A stretch of DNA of 64,000 nt, from positions 124,001 to 188,000 of the forward strand of contig NZ_JAFKOJ010000006.1 in the NCBI RefSeq assembly GCF_017303275.1. The letters are read 5' to 3'. The translations under genes were made by a program, and so were the position numbers. The stretch's first letter is position 1, and the number at the start of each line of letters is the position of its first letter. The stretch comes from Bacillus sp. NTK034. GTDB taxonomy: Bacteria > Bacillota > Bacilli > Bacillales > Cytobacillaceae. Below the pieces are notes generated by a model, which was not told where the DNA came from, did no database searches, and worked only from the letters and a program-made list of their open reading frames with translations. Of the stretch, positions 9,371 through 18,208 are shown piece by piece.

Positions 9371-10594
9371 ATGAAACCATTTAATTGGAAAATGGCGTCC
9401 TTCCTGCTGACAGGGATTGGAATATCCAGACTGGGAGATTTTATTTACCTGATTGCTATTAATTTGATTGTCTATGACATGACCGGATCAGCTGCTGCTG
9501 TTGCAGGATTATGGATCATAGGTCCAGTCACTTCCGTTTTAACCAATTCATGGAGCGGAGGCCTGATAGATCGGAAAAATAAAAAGAGCATTATGATTTG
9601 GACGGACATGGCCAGGGCCATGGGGGTAGCTCTGATACCATTTCTGGGAAGCATTGGCTTCCTTTATGCAGTCCTCTTTCTAATCAGTATGGCGAAGGCT
9701 CTATTTATGCCGGCTTCTGCAACGTATATAGCCAAGCTGGTTCCGATTGAAAGCAGAAAAAGGTTCAACTCCATCAACAGTCTTGTTACTTCAGGCGCTT
9801 TTATCGTGGGGCCAGCCATCGCAGGCGGATTATTTCTGATTGGAACCATCGAAACAGCCATCTTTTTAAATGCGGCTTCCTTTGTCTTTTCAGCTGTCAT
9901 CATCTGGGTGCTTCCGGATATGGATAAAGATTTAAAGTACCCTTCGGTACAAACATCTGCCTATGAAACGCTCCGGTATGATTGGAAGAAGGTCATCACG
10001 TTTGGCAGGAAAGAGGTTTTTATCATTTCTGTCTACGGGTGTTTCCTGGCATTCGGCTTGTTCTCGCTCGCAATGGATTCTCAGGAGGTTGTTTTTATCC
10101 AGGATGTTGTGGGGCTGACAGAAGCGGATTATAGTTTCCTTGTCAGCATCAGCGGGATTGGCTTTGCGCTGGGAGCTCTCTTTATCACCATCGTTTCAAA
10201 AATGCTTAGCATCAAACAGCTCATGGGCTTTGGCATGCTTTTGACAGCTGCCGGTTATCTGATTTATGCCTTGGCAAACTCCTTTATGATGGTAGTCATT
10301 GGATTTACTGTACTCGGCATTTTTAATGCTTTCTCAAGTGCGGGATACCAAACCTTTTATCAGAATAATGTGCCTGTGGAAATCATGGGCAGAATGACCA
10401 GTGTGATCGGTGTCATCCAAAGCTTGGCGCAGATTATACTGCTCTTTGGAATCGGGGTTCTCGGAGATCTGTTTCCGCTTCGCTATACGATTGTTATTTT
10501 AGCAGGCCTGAATTTAATCCTTTCACTTCATGTCTGCTGGCAGCTGCTGAAGCCAGGGAAGCAGAAGTATTTTTCAGAAACAACTTCCGCTTAA
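9371..10594 (+). CDS. MFS transporter
   Basis: A 407-residue MFS_3-type transporter with about 12 hydrophobic segments and the loop 2-3 motif GGLIDRKNKKSIM. It resembles enterobactin-exporter and macrolide-efflux-like proteins. The ATG follows AAGGTGATCT. There is no adjacent regulator, and the substrate is unknown. It is the second of three MFS genes in the window; the others start at 2340 and 41571. Confidence 0.87.
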   Translation: MKPFNWKMASFLLTGIGISRLGDFIYLIAINLIVYDMTGSAAAVAGLWIIGPVTSVLTNSWSGGLIDRKNKKSIMIWTDMARAMGVALIPFLGSIGFLYAVLFLISMAKALFMPASATYIAKLVPIESRKRFNSINSLVTSGAFIVGPAIAGGLFLIGTIETAIFLNAASFVFSAVIIWVLPDMDKDLKYPSVQTSAYETLRYDWKKVITFGRKEVFIISVYGCFLAFGLFSLAMDSQEVVFIQDVVGLTEADYSFLVSISGIGFALGALFITIVSKMLSIKQLMGFGMLLTAAGYLIYALANSFMMVVIGFTVLGIFNAFSSAGYQTFYQNNVPVEIMGRMTSVIGVIQSLAQIILLFGIGVLGDLFPLRYTIVILAGLNLILSLHVCWQLLKPGKQKYFSETTSA

Positions 10595-10623
10595 AAAGAA
10601 ACGCCGGCCCAATCGGACCGGCG
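10592..10623 (-). terminator. Intrinsic terminator, best on the minus strand
   Basis: CGCCGG pairs with CCGGCG. On the minus strand the hairpin is followed by TTTCTTTTTAA, so it mainly ends the antiporter gene. Confidence 0.75.
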
Positions 10624-10629
10624 CTGGCA

Positions 10630-11586
10630 TTAATTACGCATAATGATATAAATCAAATACATAATGTAAGAGGCTGCAAGAAAGCTGCCCTCATATTTTC
10701 CTACGGTATAATGGCTTCTTGAGAAGATGAGTAGCACAAAGGTGATTAAAATTAGAATCGTAATATCGATGAATATTTTTGGGTCTACAGGAAGCGGCGA
10801 TATGGCAGCTGAAGCTCCGAGGACAAACAGGATGTTGAAGATGTTGCTCCCTACAATATTTCCAAGAGCTATCTCACTCTCTTTTTTTATGGCTGCGGCG
10901 ACTGAGGTCACCAGTTCAGGCAGAGAAGTCCCGATGGCAACAATCGTTAAGCCGACCAATGTCTCACTCATTCCCAAAGAGTAAGCAATCTCTGTACTGC
11001 TTCTGACGACCAAGTCACCCCCAAAGATAATGGCAGCCAGTCCGGCAATCGTCAAAAGGCTTTGCTTCGTCCATTGGCCTGCGCTTGTTTTAATAGGATC
11101 AGCCTTTGTACTGCTTCGGCTTTCCCGGGCCACTTCAAATAAATAGTACATAAATACAGCAAAAATCAGAAGCAAAACGAGACCATCACTGCGTGAAACC
11201 ACATTGCTGCCAATAGAGTTCAGATATGTATCGCTAATGAAAACCATAAGTGCTACAGTGGCAAGCAATGTGAATGGGATCTCCTTGCGGATGGTTGTGC
11301 TTTCCACTTTCAGGGGGAAAATCATTGCGGTAATACCGACAACCAATGTGATGTTAAAAATATTACTGCCCACGACATTTCCAATAGCCACATCTGCACT
11401 GCCATCCAGGGCTGCCAGAATGCTGACTGTGGCTTCAGGCGAACTTGTTCCAAACGCAACTATTGTCAGCCCGACCAGCAGAGGAGAAATCTTAAGAAAT
11501 CCGGCAATTTTTGAAGCGCCATCCACAAAAAAGTTTGCCCCTGCTATCAAAAGGGCAAATCCAATGATTAGAAGAAAATATGACAC
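10630..11586 (-). CDS. Calcium/sodium antiporter, CaCA family (YrbG-like)
   Basis: A 318-residue membrane protein built from two homologous halves of about five helices. Each half carries the alpha-repeat signature: AFGTSSPEATVS in the first and AIGTSLPELVTS in the second, each followed by GNIVGSN or GNVVGSN. The acidic residues in these repeats bind the exchanged cations. The family exchanges Ca2+ or K+ for Na+ or H+ at the cytoplasmic membrane. The start is GTG after GGGAGGTG. It stands alone with its own terminator. Confidence 0.92.
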   Translation of the reverse strand: MSYFLLIIGFALLIAGANFFVDGASKIAGFLKISPLLVGLTIVAFGTSSPEATVSILAALDGSADVAIGNVVGSNIFNITLVVGITAMIFPLKVESTTIRKEIPFTLLATVALMVFISDTYLNSIGSNVVSRSDGLVLLLIFAVFMYYLFEVARESRSSTKADPIKTSAGQWTKQSLLTIAGLAAIIFGGDLVVRSSTEIAYSLGMSETLVGLTIVAIGTSLPELVTSVAAAIKKESEIALGNIVGSNIFNILFVLGASAAISPLPVDPKIFIDITILILITFVLLIFSRSHYTVGKYEGSFLAASYIMYLIYIIMRN

Positions 11587-11654
11587 TTTTTAAGGCACCT
11601 CCCATTTTTACTATGTTAATCCAATTATGGAATGAATTTTATAAACCTTCAACT

Positions 11655-11685
11655 AAAAGCCACCGGAATGTACACAGGCGGCTTC
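11655..11685 (-). terminator. Intrinsic terminator of the DUF3784-like gene
   Basis: On the minus strand GCCGCC pairs with GGTGGC around a long loop and is followed by TTTTAGTT. Confidence 0.65.
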
Positions 11686-11690
11686 ATTTG

Positions 11691-12413
11691 TTACTCCGCT
11701 TCTTTTTTGAGCTCGTCATACCAGCTCTGAGTCTCGGCGGCATCTTTGCTGTTAACAAATATCTGCTCATCTTTAAGCTCAATGTACAAAATGGGCATAT
11801 GGTCTTTTTGGATGAATAATAGGCTGCTGCCATAACCAGTCACTTTAAAATGACCCTGTGAAAGGGTAGGGAGGCCGATGCCATTTTGTCTCCAGGTTAC
11901 TTCAGGCATCACCTCCAATAATTGCACGGACTTAATATCTTCATAAGTCCATTCATTTCCGTACATCCCGGAGATTTCAAATGAATCCGCTGCTACTGCC
12001 ATTTCATAGCATTTCTGACTGGAGACGGTTAGATAAACGAGAGGTCCAAGCGTTACGATGGAGAGGATGATGGCGATTACATAACTACGTTTTCTTTTGG
12101 CCGGCACTTCATATCTGGATAAGTAGATGAGTCCGCCAAGCAATACGAACAGCATGAAGCCGAATTGCGCTTCGGTTCCAAATCTGAATTCGGTAAACGA
12201 TAGAGGCACAAGCATCAGCATTCCGATAGCGGTGCCGAAGAGCAGGCTGCCGATTTTTTGCGGATATTTGTTTTCTATTAATTTTTCCTTTTCTTCATCG
12301 GGCCGCGATGCAAATCCGGAAATGAGCCAGTAAGCCTTTTTGAATCTCACAGCCCATCCGAGAATCAGGAATAGCGCAATCACTGCAATCTGTGTAATGA
12401 CAAGTCCGATCAT
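11691..12413 (-). CDS. DUF3784/PH-like membrane protein
   Basis: I place the start at ATG 12413, directly after GGAGGTTTTTACC, giving 240 residues. An open frame to 12554 lacks a ribosome binding site. The N-terminal ~75 residues look like DUF3784: a transmembrane helix, a charged loop with FKKAYWLISGFASRPDEEK, and a second helix. Two further helices lie near residues 87-105 and 115-135. The soluble C-terminal ~100 residues look like a bacterial PH-type beta domain. The function is unknown. It diverges from the small membrane protein gene starting at 12515. Confidence 0.75.
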   Translation of the reverse strand: MIGLVITQIAVIALFLILGWAVRFKKAYWLISGFASRPDEEKEKLIENKYPQKIGSLLFGTAIGMLMLVPLSFTEFRFGTEAQFGFMLFVLLGGLIYLSRYEVPAKRKRSYVIAIILSIVTLGPLVYLTVSSQKCYEMAVAADSFEISGMYGNEWTYEDIKSVQLLEVMPEVTWRQNGIGLPTLSQGHFKVTGYGSSLLFIQKDHMPILYIELKDEQIFVNSKDAAETQSWYDELKKEAE

Positions 12414-12514
12414 GGTAAAAACCTCCTTACTATTCTTACGGAGAAAACCGCAGTTTTGTTTCGAATTTGGTATAATAATTAAGAAAGTTTCTTGAAATAA
12501 GGGGAGGAACATCC

Positions 12515-12739
12515 TTGAAAAGTAAAAATATTTTATTTTATATATTGCTTGCACTTATGCTGACTACTGTTGTCAGCATTGTCATGGGCTACCATACCTT
12601 CGGCTTTGGGGTAGGTTTTTTGTTTGCATTTCTGTCACTTTCCACAGGATATTTCTATTCCATGAAAAACCGGGAATATATGCATCAGAATTACCATGCC
12701 GACTATGTGGACCGCTTAAAGAACGATAAAAAGATCTAG
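12515..12739 (+). CDS. Small two-helix membrane protein, unknown function
   Basis: A 74-residue protein starting at TTG after AAGGGGAGGAACATCC. Two hydrophobic segments (about 6-24 and 28-48) are followed by a charged tail, MKNREYMHQNYHADYVDRL. I do not recognise a family. The strong ribosome binding site and codon use support a real gene. Confidence 0.7.
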   Translation: MKSKNILFYILLALMLTTVVSIVMGYHTFGFGVGFLFAFLSLSTGYFYSMKNREYMHQNYHADYVDRLKNDKKI

Positions 12740-12809
12740 GAGCGGTTCCGCTGGCATTCAGCACTCCTCTATTATATGCTTAATTTAAAATGAATAGAGG
12801 AGGCTGGCC

Positions 12810-13418
12810 ATGAGAAACCAGGAAAAGATGGGATTGCTGCTGGATGTGGAGACAACAGGCCTTGGACCAAATTCCGATGAAATCATCGAACTGGCATTAA
12901 AGCTGTTTTCGTACCGTTCGGATACAGGGGAGATCCTTGATATTAAGGATAAAGCTGCATTCCTGCGGGAGCCCATCAGCAAATCAGCCAAAAACAATTA
13001 CAGCCGTGCTTTCAGGGTCCACGGGATTTCTTATGAAGCTGTCAGCGGAAAATGCTTTGATGACATTGAAATAAAAAAATACTTCTTTCATGCCGATTCC
13101 GTTTTTGCTCATAATGCATCCTTTGACCGCAGCTTTTTATACCGGATGTATCCAAAAGACATCAACGAATTAAAATGGTATTGCACGATGAGAAGTGTCC
13201 CATGGAAGGAATACGGTTTTACAGACAGCAAGCTGCTGACGCTCCTTCAGTCCCACCAGATTGCAGAAAGCCAGACGCATAGGGCCATGGATGATATTAC
13301 ATACCTCTTAGAACTGCTGAAACAAACAAATCCTGCCGGAGATTTCTATATGCGTGATGTTCTGGCCAAAGGCCCGATGAGAAAATACCAGCCTGCCGTT
13401 CAGGGACGGATTGGCTAA
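12810..13418 (+). CDS. DEDDh 3'-5' exonuclease (DnaQ-like)
   Basis: A 202-residue exonuclease-fold protein. Exo I is DVETTGLG (metal-binding Asp and Glu), Exo II is HNASFDRSF (Asp), and Exo III is HRAMDDI (His and Asp), so all DEDDh residues are present. Such stand-alone domains trim single strands of DNA or RNA or proofread. It resembles the epsilon-like YprB/DinG-type exonuclease module without a helicase. The ATG follows GAGGAGGCTGGCC. A bidirectional terminator separates it from the convergent kinase gene. Confidence 0.88.
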   Translation: MRNQEKMGLLLDVETTGLGPNSDEIIELALKLFSYRSDTGEILDIKDKAAFLREPISKSAKNNYSRAFRVHGISYEAVSGKCFDDIEIKKYFFHADSVFAHNASFDRSFLYRMYPKDINELKWYCTMRSVPWKEYGFTDSKLLTLLQSHQIAESQTHRAMDDITYLLELLKQTNPAGDFYMRDVLAKGPMRKYQPAVQGRIG

Positions 13419-13431
13419 AAGACAATACAGC

Positions 13432-13457
13432 AAAAGAGTGCACACAGGCACTCTTTT
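13432..13457. terminator. Bidirectional intrinsic terminator
   Basis: AAAAGAGTGC pairs with GCACTCTTTT around a 6-base loop, with T-runs on both strands, between convergent genes. Confidence 0.88.
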
Positions 13458-13458
13458 T

Positions 13459-14712
13459 TTATTCACTCTTAAGCAGGGGCAGTATGATTTTCACTGCCGT
13501 TCCCTTGCCAATATCGCTTTCATATTCAATCGTTCCGTGCATTTCTCGAATGATTTTGTTCGTAACCATGCTGCCAAGGCCTGTGCCCTTGGTCTTTGTT
13601 GTATAAAAAGGCAATCCGATATTCTCTAATTGCTCTGATGTCATGCCCCGGCCGTTATCTGCAATGGTTATTTCAACCGTGTTATGAAAATAATCAGCAG
13701 AGGTGAAAATATGAATCCTTCCTTTTTCAGGAACTGATTCTATTCCATTCTTGATCACATTCATGATGGCCTGTTTTAGGTGGTGTTCATCTCCCTGCAC
13801 ATAAAATGGTCCTTTATCCGCGTACTCAATCACCACATTGGAATAAGAAGCAAGCGGCCTCATGAGCAGTACGCAATCCTGAATCACGTCATGCAGGGGG
13901 ACATTAGCCAGATGGAACTGCTCGGGCTTTGATACTTTTAAATAGTTCGTAATAATGCTATTTGTACGATCCAATTCTTCAATAATGAGCGGGGAAAACT
14001 TTTTTAAGCTCTCATCCGCTGTATCCTGGCTCAAATATTGAATGAAGCCCCTCACAGTGGATAAAGGATTTCTGATTTCATGTGCGATAGAAGCTGCCAG
14101 CTGGCCGACCATTGTCAGCTTATCCATATACATCATTTCACTGATCTGTTTATTCGTTCTGAAAAGGTTTTCGATTACAAAGATAAGGGCAATAAATGTC
14201 AGGTAAAATGCCGCGAAGTAAGTCAGGTAAAAGAATGTATCCAGAAAAATGACGGCGGTAGCAATGATGGATATATATAAGTAAAAATAAAAGAACAGAA
14301 TGAATGAACCAGTCACCACCCGATGGCTGGAATTAAGAAACACTCGTCTTAGAGAAAGGGTAATCACAAATGCCAGAATGGAAACCAAAATCCCAATATA
14401 AATAAACTGGCCACCTATCAAATAGCGGGTAATGACGGTACTTAGCATCACTATAGATCCGGGAAGCCATCCCGTATAGAGCGTCACGATCATGATGGCG
14501 ACCATGCGCAAATCAAAATGGGTTTCCCCCAGTGTTTCAATGGGATAAAACATGCACAAAAGTGCTCCGAATGAACCAAGAAGTCCGTAAATCAATTTTT
14601 GTTTAAGGGTAAGAGGGGTCTTTGTCTGATATGGAAAAAACAAATTCCCGTTAAACGTAAACGAAAAAAGTATTGTAATATTTACCAGTAAAGGCTTGAT
14701 CAGTGTAACCAA
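13459..14712 (-). CDS. Orphan membrane sensor histidine kinase, LytS/KinB-like
   Basis: A 417-residue kinase with a multi-helix membrane region (residues ~1-185) of 5TM-LYT type. The loop with THFDLRMVAIMIVTLYTGW is typical of that receptor fold and also occurs, diverged, in the kinase at 351-1610. HisKA has H211 in AASIAHEIRNPLST. HATPase_c shows an N box (NVIKNGIESV), G1 (DNGRGM) and G2 (GTGLG). It starts at TTG after TGGGAGGAGACTA. No response regulator is adjacent. A sporulation phosphorelay role is inferred from family and from the presence of similar orphans in the window. Confidence 0.86.
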   Translation of the reverse strand: MVTLIKPLLVNITILFSFTFNGNLFFPYQTKTPLTLKQKLIYGLLGSFGALLCMFYPIETLGETHFDLRMVAIMIVTLYTGWLPGSIVMLSTVITRYLIGGQFIYIGILVSILAFVITLSLRRVFLNSSHRVVTGSFILFFYFYLYISIIATAVIFLDTFFYLTYFAAFYLTFIALIFVIENLFRTNKQISEMMYMDKLTMVGQLAASIAHEIRNPLSTVRGFIQYLSQDTADESLKKFSPLIIEELDRTNSIITNYLKVSKPEQFHLANVPLHDVIQDCVLLMRPLASYSNVVIEYADKGPFYVQGDEHHLKQAIMNVIKNGIESVPEKGRIHIFTSADYFHNTVEITIADNGRGMTSEQLENIGLPFYTTKTKGTGLGSMVTNKIIREMHGTIEYESDIGKGTAVKIILPLLKSE

Positions 14713-14760
14713 TAGTCTCCTCCCAGTATATGCAATTCTAGTGAAAGGGATCTGTCCCTA

Positions 14761-14955
14761 TTAACGTAATATTTGTTTTACGCGGCCAACCTGACCATCT
14801 TCGAGTCTCACTTTTATACCGTGCGGATGAGAAGGTGACTTTGTTAAAATGTCTTTCACGATTCCTTCTGTCAGCACACCTGTCCGCTGATCCTTTTTAA
14901 GAACAATTTTTACTTTTAATCCATGCGCAATGGCAGCGCGATTCTGCCCTTCCAT
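14761..14955 (-). CDS. ywbE: YwbE family protein
   Basis: A 64-residue protein matching the YwbE family (DUF2196) over its full length: an N-terminal RAAIAHGLKVKIVLKKDQRT and the segment SPSHPHGIKVRLEDGQVGRV. The family is widespread in bacteria and has no established function; the fold is a small beta barrel-like unit. Its ATG overlaps the stop codon of the upstream 62-residue gene as TAATG, so the two are translationally coupled. Confidence 0.9.
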   Translation of the reverse strand: MEGQNRAAIAHGLKVKIVLKKDQRTGVLTEGIVKDILTKSPSHPHGIKVRLEDGQVGRVKQILR

Positions 14956-15143
14956 TACACACCTGTCCGTTTCCGCTGATTATTGGTCTTCTTTGTCTGC
15001 TGGCTTTTCATTGCTTTCGCCGTTTTAACCGGAGTATTATTGAACTTTCCGCCAGCCTGCTCTTGTTTCTTATTCAAAAGCTGCTGTTTCATTGCTTCTT
15101 TAAGGCTGATTTTTTTTCGTTCATTGTCTTCTATATGAGTCAT
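14955..15143 (-). CDS. Small basic protein coupled to ywbE, unknown function
   Basis: A 62-residue, strongly basic and Gln/Lys-rich protein with no hydrophobic segment (SLKEAMKQQLLNKKQEQ, C-terminal KKTNNQRKRTGV). It is likely disordered and may bind nucleic acid; that is inference. The start follows AAAGGAGACTCTAAC. The overlapping TAATG with ywbE is the main support for it being real. I do not recognise a family. Confidence 0.65.
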   Translation of the reverse strand: MTHIEDNERKKISLKEAMKQQLLNKKQEQAGGKFNNTPVKTAKAMKSQQTKKTNNQRKRTGV

Positions 15144-15233
15144 GTTAGAGTCTCCTTTATTTACAGATCCCTCTATTATAAATCATTAAACAGTTAAAGG
15201 AAATTTCACAGAGTAATTATCTTTATACCTGTA

Positions 15234-15248
15234 ACTTTTCAGAAAAAT
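15234..15248 (+). promoter_or_regulatory. Candidate CodY box upstream of M6 protease
   Basis: ACTTTTCAGAAAAAT matches 13 of 15 positions of the CodY consensus AATTTTCWGAAAATT. It lies about 115 bp before the start of a secreted protease, a common CodY target class. From 15144 to 15362 no other feature was seen. Confidence 0.45.
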
Positions 15249-15362
15249 AAGTCTTTTGGACCACGAGAAATCCTATCAAACCATCCCTTATTCCTATTTA
15301 GAAAATACTGAATATTCTATACTATTTAGATTACAGAAATAGATTATAGGGGAGTGAGTCAT

Positions 15363-17189
15363 TTGTTAAAAGTTCTATCAACTTCAGCTTTATCCCTTGC
15401 TTTAGCAGGAAGTGCCGTTTTTGCAGGAGCGGGACCGGCAGATACTCAGGCCAAGCAGGAAAGTAAGCATCAAATCAGTCTTGCCCATCATGTAGGTGCG
15501 TCGCCGGAGCTTGCGGCAAAGGCGAAGGAATTGGGAATCGATCTGTCAAAAGTGGATCCGGCTGAGAAAGCAGCCAAGGCAGGTGCAAAATTCCAGCAGC
15601 CTGGTGACAATCATGTTGCGTATAAGGAAGCAACGGGGGATATACCAGTTCTGGTTCTTCTCGCAAAGTATCCGGATGGGGATGAGCCGGTCGGTGATAT
15701 GCCTGGACAAGTTCCAGCTGAGTATTATGAGGATTTAATTTTTGGAACAGAGTATAATCCTTATGAGCTTCCTCAATTCCAGAAATATGATGGTGAGAAT
15801 GTTCCAAAAGATCGCACGATGCAAAACGCTTATAAAGAATCCAGCTATGGAAAAACCAACCTGGTCCGCAAGGAAAACACCAAATTTGTATGGGTAGAGA
15901 TGCCTAAAGGTGCTTCATACTACTTGGATCAGGAAGGTAAATATGCTGAAAATGGTACATACGTTAATGGCAATGTGAATGGGGATGCCCATACAGGCGA
16001 ATTCATCCGCGACTTGCTGAAATCGGCAGACGAGCAGGTTGATTTCTCAAAGTATGCCGAGAATGGGGAAGTGCCTAACATTTTCGTCATCCATGAAGGC
16101 ACAGGAGCTGAATTCAGCCGTGACCCGGCACAGTTCTGGTCACATAAGTGGAGCCTGCTAAGTGCTTTATATTATGGGAAATACTATGAAACTGGCAAAC
16201 CTGCAGATGTACATGCTGGCATGTCTCAAAATGAATGGATTAATAAAACAGTTGCAGAAGATATGACCTATGACGGAGTAGTAGTCAATAACTACAACAT
16301 TCAGCCAGGCATCGGCGGAAACGTTGCCGGTTTCGATGCAGCTACTAATACCTACAAAGAAGAAGCAAAAACGGGTCCATTCCCTGCACAAACCGGGGTT
16401 TACGCCCATGAATTTGGACATGCGCTAGGATTGCCTGATTTCTATGATACGGTTTACAGCTCTGAAGGTGTAGGAAACTACTCGATGATGGCAGGCGGCT
16501 CTTGGATGCGCTATCCGGATGCTGCTGCATATGCCGGAAACTCTCCAACGCACTTTGATCCGTTCTCTAAGATATTCTTAGGATGGGTAAATCCAATTGA
16601 AGTGAAGCCTGAAGAGGGCGTGCAAGAAATCACGCTTCCGGCGATCAATAAAGCAACTGCTGATAACGGCATCGTCAAAATGGAAGTGCCGGGCTCTAAT
16701 GGCACTGAATACTTCCTATTTGAAAACGTTCAGCAGGATGGCTTTAACAAAGGCTTAATTCGCCAGGGGGCAGATTCTAAAGGGTTAATGGCATGGCACG
16801 TAGATGAGAACATCATCAACCTGTACCAGACTGCTGGCTTCCGTCCAAACAACGTGGAAAATTGGATGAACAAACGCTTCCAGTACAACCAATCTGAAAC
16901 AGCAAGTGATGGTACAGTCGTAACACACTACGGCTTATCTGTTCTTCAAGCAGATGGAAAGTATGACCTGGAGAAAAATCTAAACCGCGGTGATGGAGGC
17001 GATTTCTTCAAAACCGGAGGGAAAATCACACCTGTATCCGGAAATGTTCACACTGGTTCTTACTACTTCTGGAAGGGCTATAGCTCAACGCCAGCTGATT
17101 CCGGAATCCATGTAACAGATATTAAAGAAAATGCCGATGGGTCCATCACGGCGAAATTCTTCTATAATACGAACAGCAGCACGAAATAA
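15363..17189 (+). CDS. Secreted M6-family (immune inhibitor A-like) metalloprotease
   Basis: A ~608-residue secreted zinc protease. The N-terminus is a Sec signal peptide (MLKVLSTSALSLALAGSAVFA), then a propeptide. The catalytic motif HEFGHALGLPDFYD gives the M6 pattern HExxHxxGxxD, and the Met-turn-like SMMAGG follows. I prefer TTG 15363, spaced 8 bp from AGGGGAGTG; GTG at 15354 overlaps that ribosome binding site. It is shorter than the classic InhA protein encoded at 54199-56589 and lacks its C-terminal carbohydrate-binding-like extension. It degrades extracellular protein; the native target is unknown. A CodY-like box upstream suggests nutrient control. Confidence 0.9.
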   Translation: MLKVLSTSALSLALAGSAVFAGAGPADTQAKQESKHQISLAHHVGASPELAAKAKELGIDLSKVDPAEKAAKAGAKFQQPGDNHVAYKEATGDIPVLVLLAKYPDGDEPVGDMPGQVPAEYYEDLIFGTEYNPYELPQFQKYDGENVPKDRTMQNAYKESSYGKTNLVRKENTKFVWVEMPKGASYYLDQEGKYAENGTYVNGNVNGDAHTGEFIRDLLKSADEQVDFSKYAENGEVPNIFVIHEGTGAEFSRDPAQFWSHKWSLLSALYYGKYYETGKPADVHAGMSQNEWINKTVAEDMTYDGVVVNNYNIQPGIGGNVAGFDAATNTYKEEAKTGPFPAQTGVYAHEFGHALGLPDFYDTVYSSEGVGNYSMMAGGSWMRYPDAAAYAGNSPTHFDPFSKIFLGWVNPIEVKPEEGVQEITLPAINKATADNGIVKMEVPGSNGTEYFLFENVQQDGFNKGLIRQGADSKGLMAWHVDENIINLYQTAGFRPNNVENWMNKRFQYNQSETASDGTVVTHYGLSVLQADGKYDLEKNLNRGDGGDFFKTGGKITPVSGNVHTGSYYFWKGYSSTPADSGIHVTDIKENADGSITAKFFYNTNSSTK

Positions 17190-17195
17190 TAGACT

Positions 17196-17229
17196 AAAAA
17201 TCCGAGCAGGGAGTCCTGCTCGGATTTTT
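17196..17229. terminator. Strong bidirectional intrinsic terminator
   Basis: A perfect 15-bp stem around GAGT, with A-run and T-run ends, lies between convergent genes. Confidence 0.95.
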
Positions 17230-17231
17230 GT

Positions 17232-18152
17232 TTAAAGACTATTTTTTTCATAAACTTTTAAGTTAGCATAAATCGTACCGATAACAGGAGCATCCAAATC
17301 CAGCAGCTCTGCTTTTTTCAGCAAATAACCAAAGAAATGATCAGCTTCGATTGCCTGCTGTTTTTCCATATCGCGCTGCAGGGAGGACTTCATTTCATAG
17401 CTCATTTCTTTTATTTTTTGAACCTGAGCATCTTCAATCCCGACAGCGAGCGGTGCATCCAAGCCCCTCATTATGGCAGATGCTTCTTTCAAAACTTCTT
17501 TTACCGAACTCAATCCGAATGTTTGATCTCTGATCGGGCCAATTGGAGACCGGAATAGGGAGGTGACGCCAGAAAGTGTGGAGATAAAAAGATACTTATG
17601 CCACATCTCCTGTTCAATATTTTCGGAGAGGCGGAAGTTTGCTTTTGTACCTGAAAAAGCCTCATAAAGCTTCAGGATCCGCTCCGTTTTTTCACCAGAT
17701 CGTTCCCCAAATACAAAGTCATGGACCGGGCTGGTTTGTATCACTTTCCCATTTTCACTGAGAGTGGTTTCAATAAAGCAAAGGCCGCCAAGAACGTTCG
17801 CTGCCCCAAAAGCAGCTGTCAATTTATCCATGTGGGCAATTCCATTTAAGAGAGGAAGAATCAAGGTACTATCGCCTGTGTATGGACGTATATCCTCTAT
17901 GGCTCCCTCAAGATGATAGGCTTTTGTAGAGAGCAGGATGACATCGAATGCATCTGCCTTTTCCCCGGCCTGAATCGTTTTCGGCTCAGGGAACGTCATA
18001 TCTCCATGCACACTTTCCGCCAGAAGCCCGTATTTCTCAAGCTGCTGCTTTCTTTTTTCTCTTACCAGAAAAGTAACATCCTCGCCTTTTTCCAAAAGCC
18101 TTCCGCCAAAATAGCCGCCAATGGCGCCGGCTCCGACAACTAATAATCTCAT
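17232..18152 (-). CDS. Ketopantoate reductase-like (2-dehydropantoate 2-reductase family) protein
   Basis: A 306-residue protein with an N-terminal Rossmann motif (MRLLVVGAGAIGGYFGG) and a helical C-terminal ApbA_C domain. The family reduces 2-dehydropantoate with NADPH for pantothenate and CoA synthesis, but Bacillaceae hold several paralogs, so panE function is not certain. The catalytic Lys context STKAYHLEGA and the later NGI(A)HMD segment are present. The ATG at 18152 follows AAAGGAGGCACAATAAA; a frame to 18203 has no signal. It lies downstream of the cstA unit but is separated from it by a hairpin. Confidence 0.88.
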   Translation of the reverse strand: MRLLVVGAGAIGGYFGGRLLEKGEDVTFLVREKRKQQLEKYGLLAESVHGDMTFPEPKTIQAGEKADAFDVILLSTKAYHLEGAIEDIRPYTGDSTLILPLLNGIAHMDKLTAAFGAANVLGGLCFIETTLSENGKVIQTSPVHDFVFGERSGEKTERILKLYEAFSGTKANFRLSENIEQEMWHKYLFISTLSGVTSLFRSPIGPIRDQTFGLSSVKEVLKEASAIMRGLDAPLAVGIEDAQVQKIKEMSYEMKSSLQRDMEKQQAIEADHFFGYLLKKAELLDLDAPVIGTIYANLKVYEKNSL

Positions 18153-18179
18153 TTTATTGTGCCTCCTTTGGTTAAATGG

Positions 18180-18207
18180 AAAAGTGCACGCGTGTACGTG
18201 CACCTTT
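18180..18207 (-). terminator. Hairpin ending the cstA-microprotein unit
   Basis: Perfect 7-bp arms GTGCACG / CGTGCAC, extended by A/T flanks, sit just after the microprotein stop. On the minus strand TTTTCC follows, a short T-run, so termination may be partial. Confidence 0.6.
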
Positions 18208-18208
18208 G

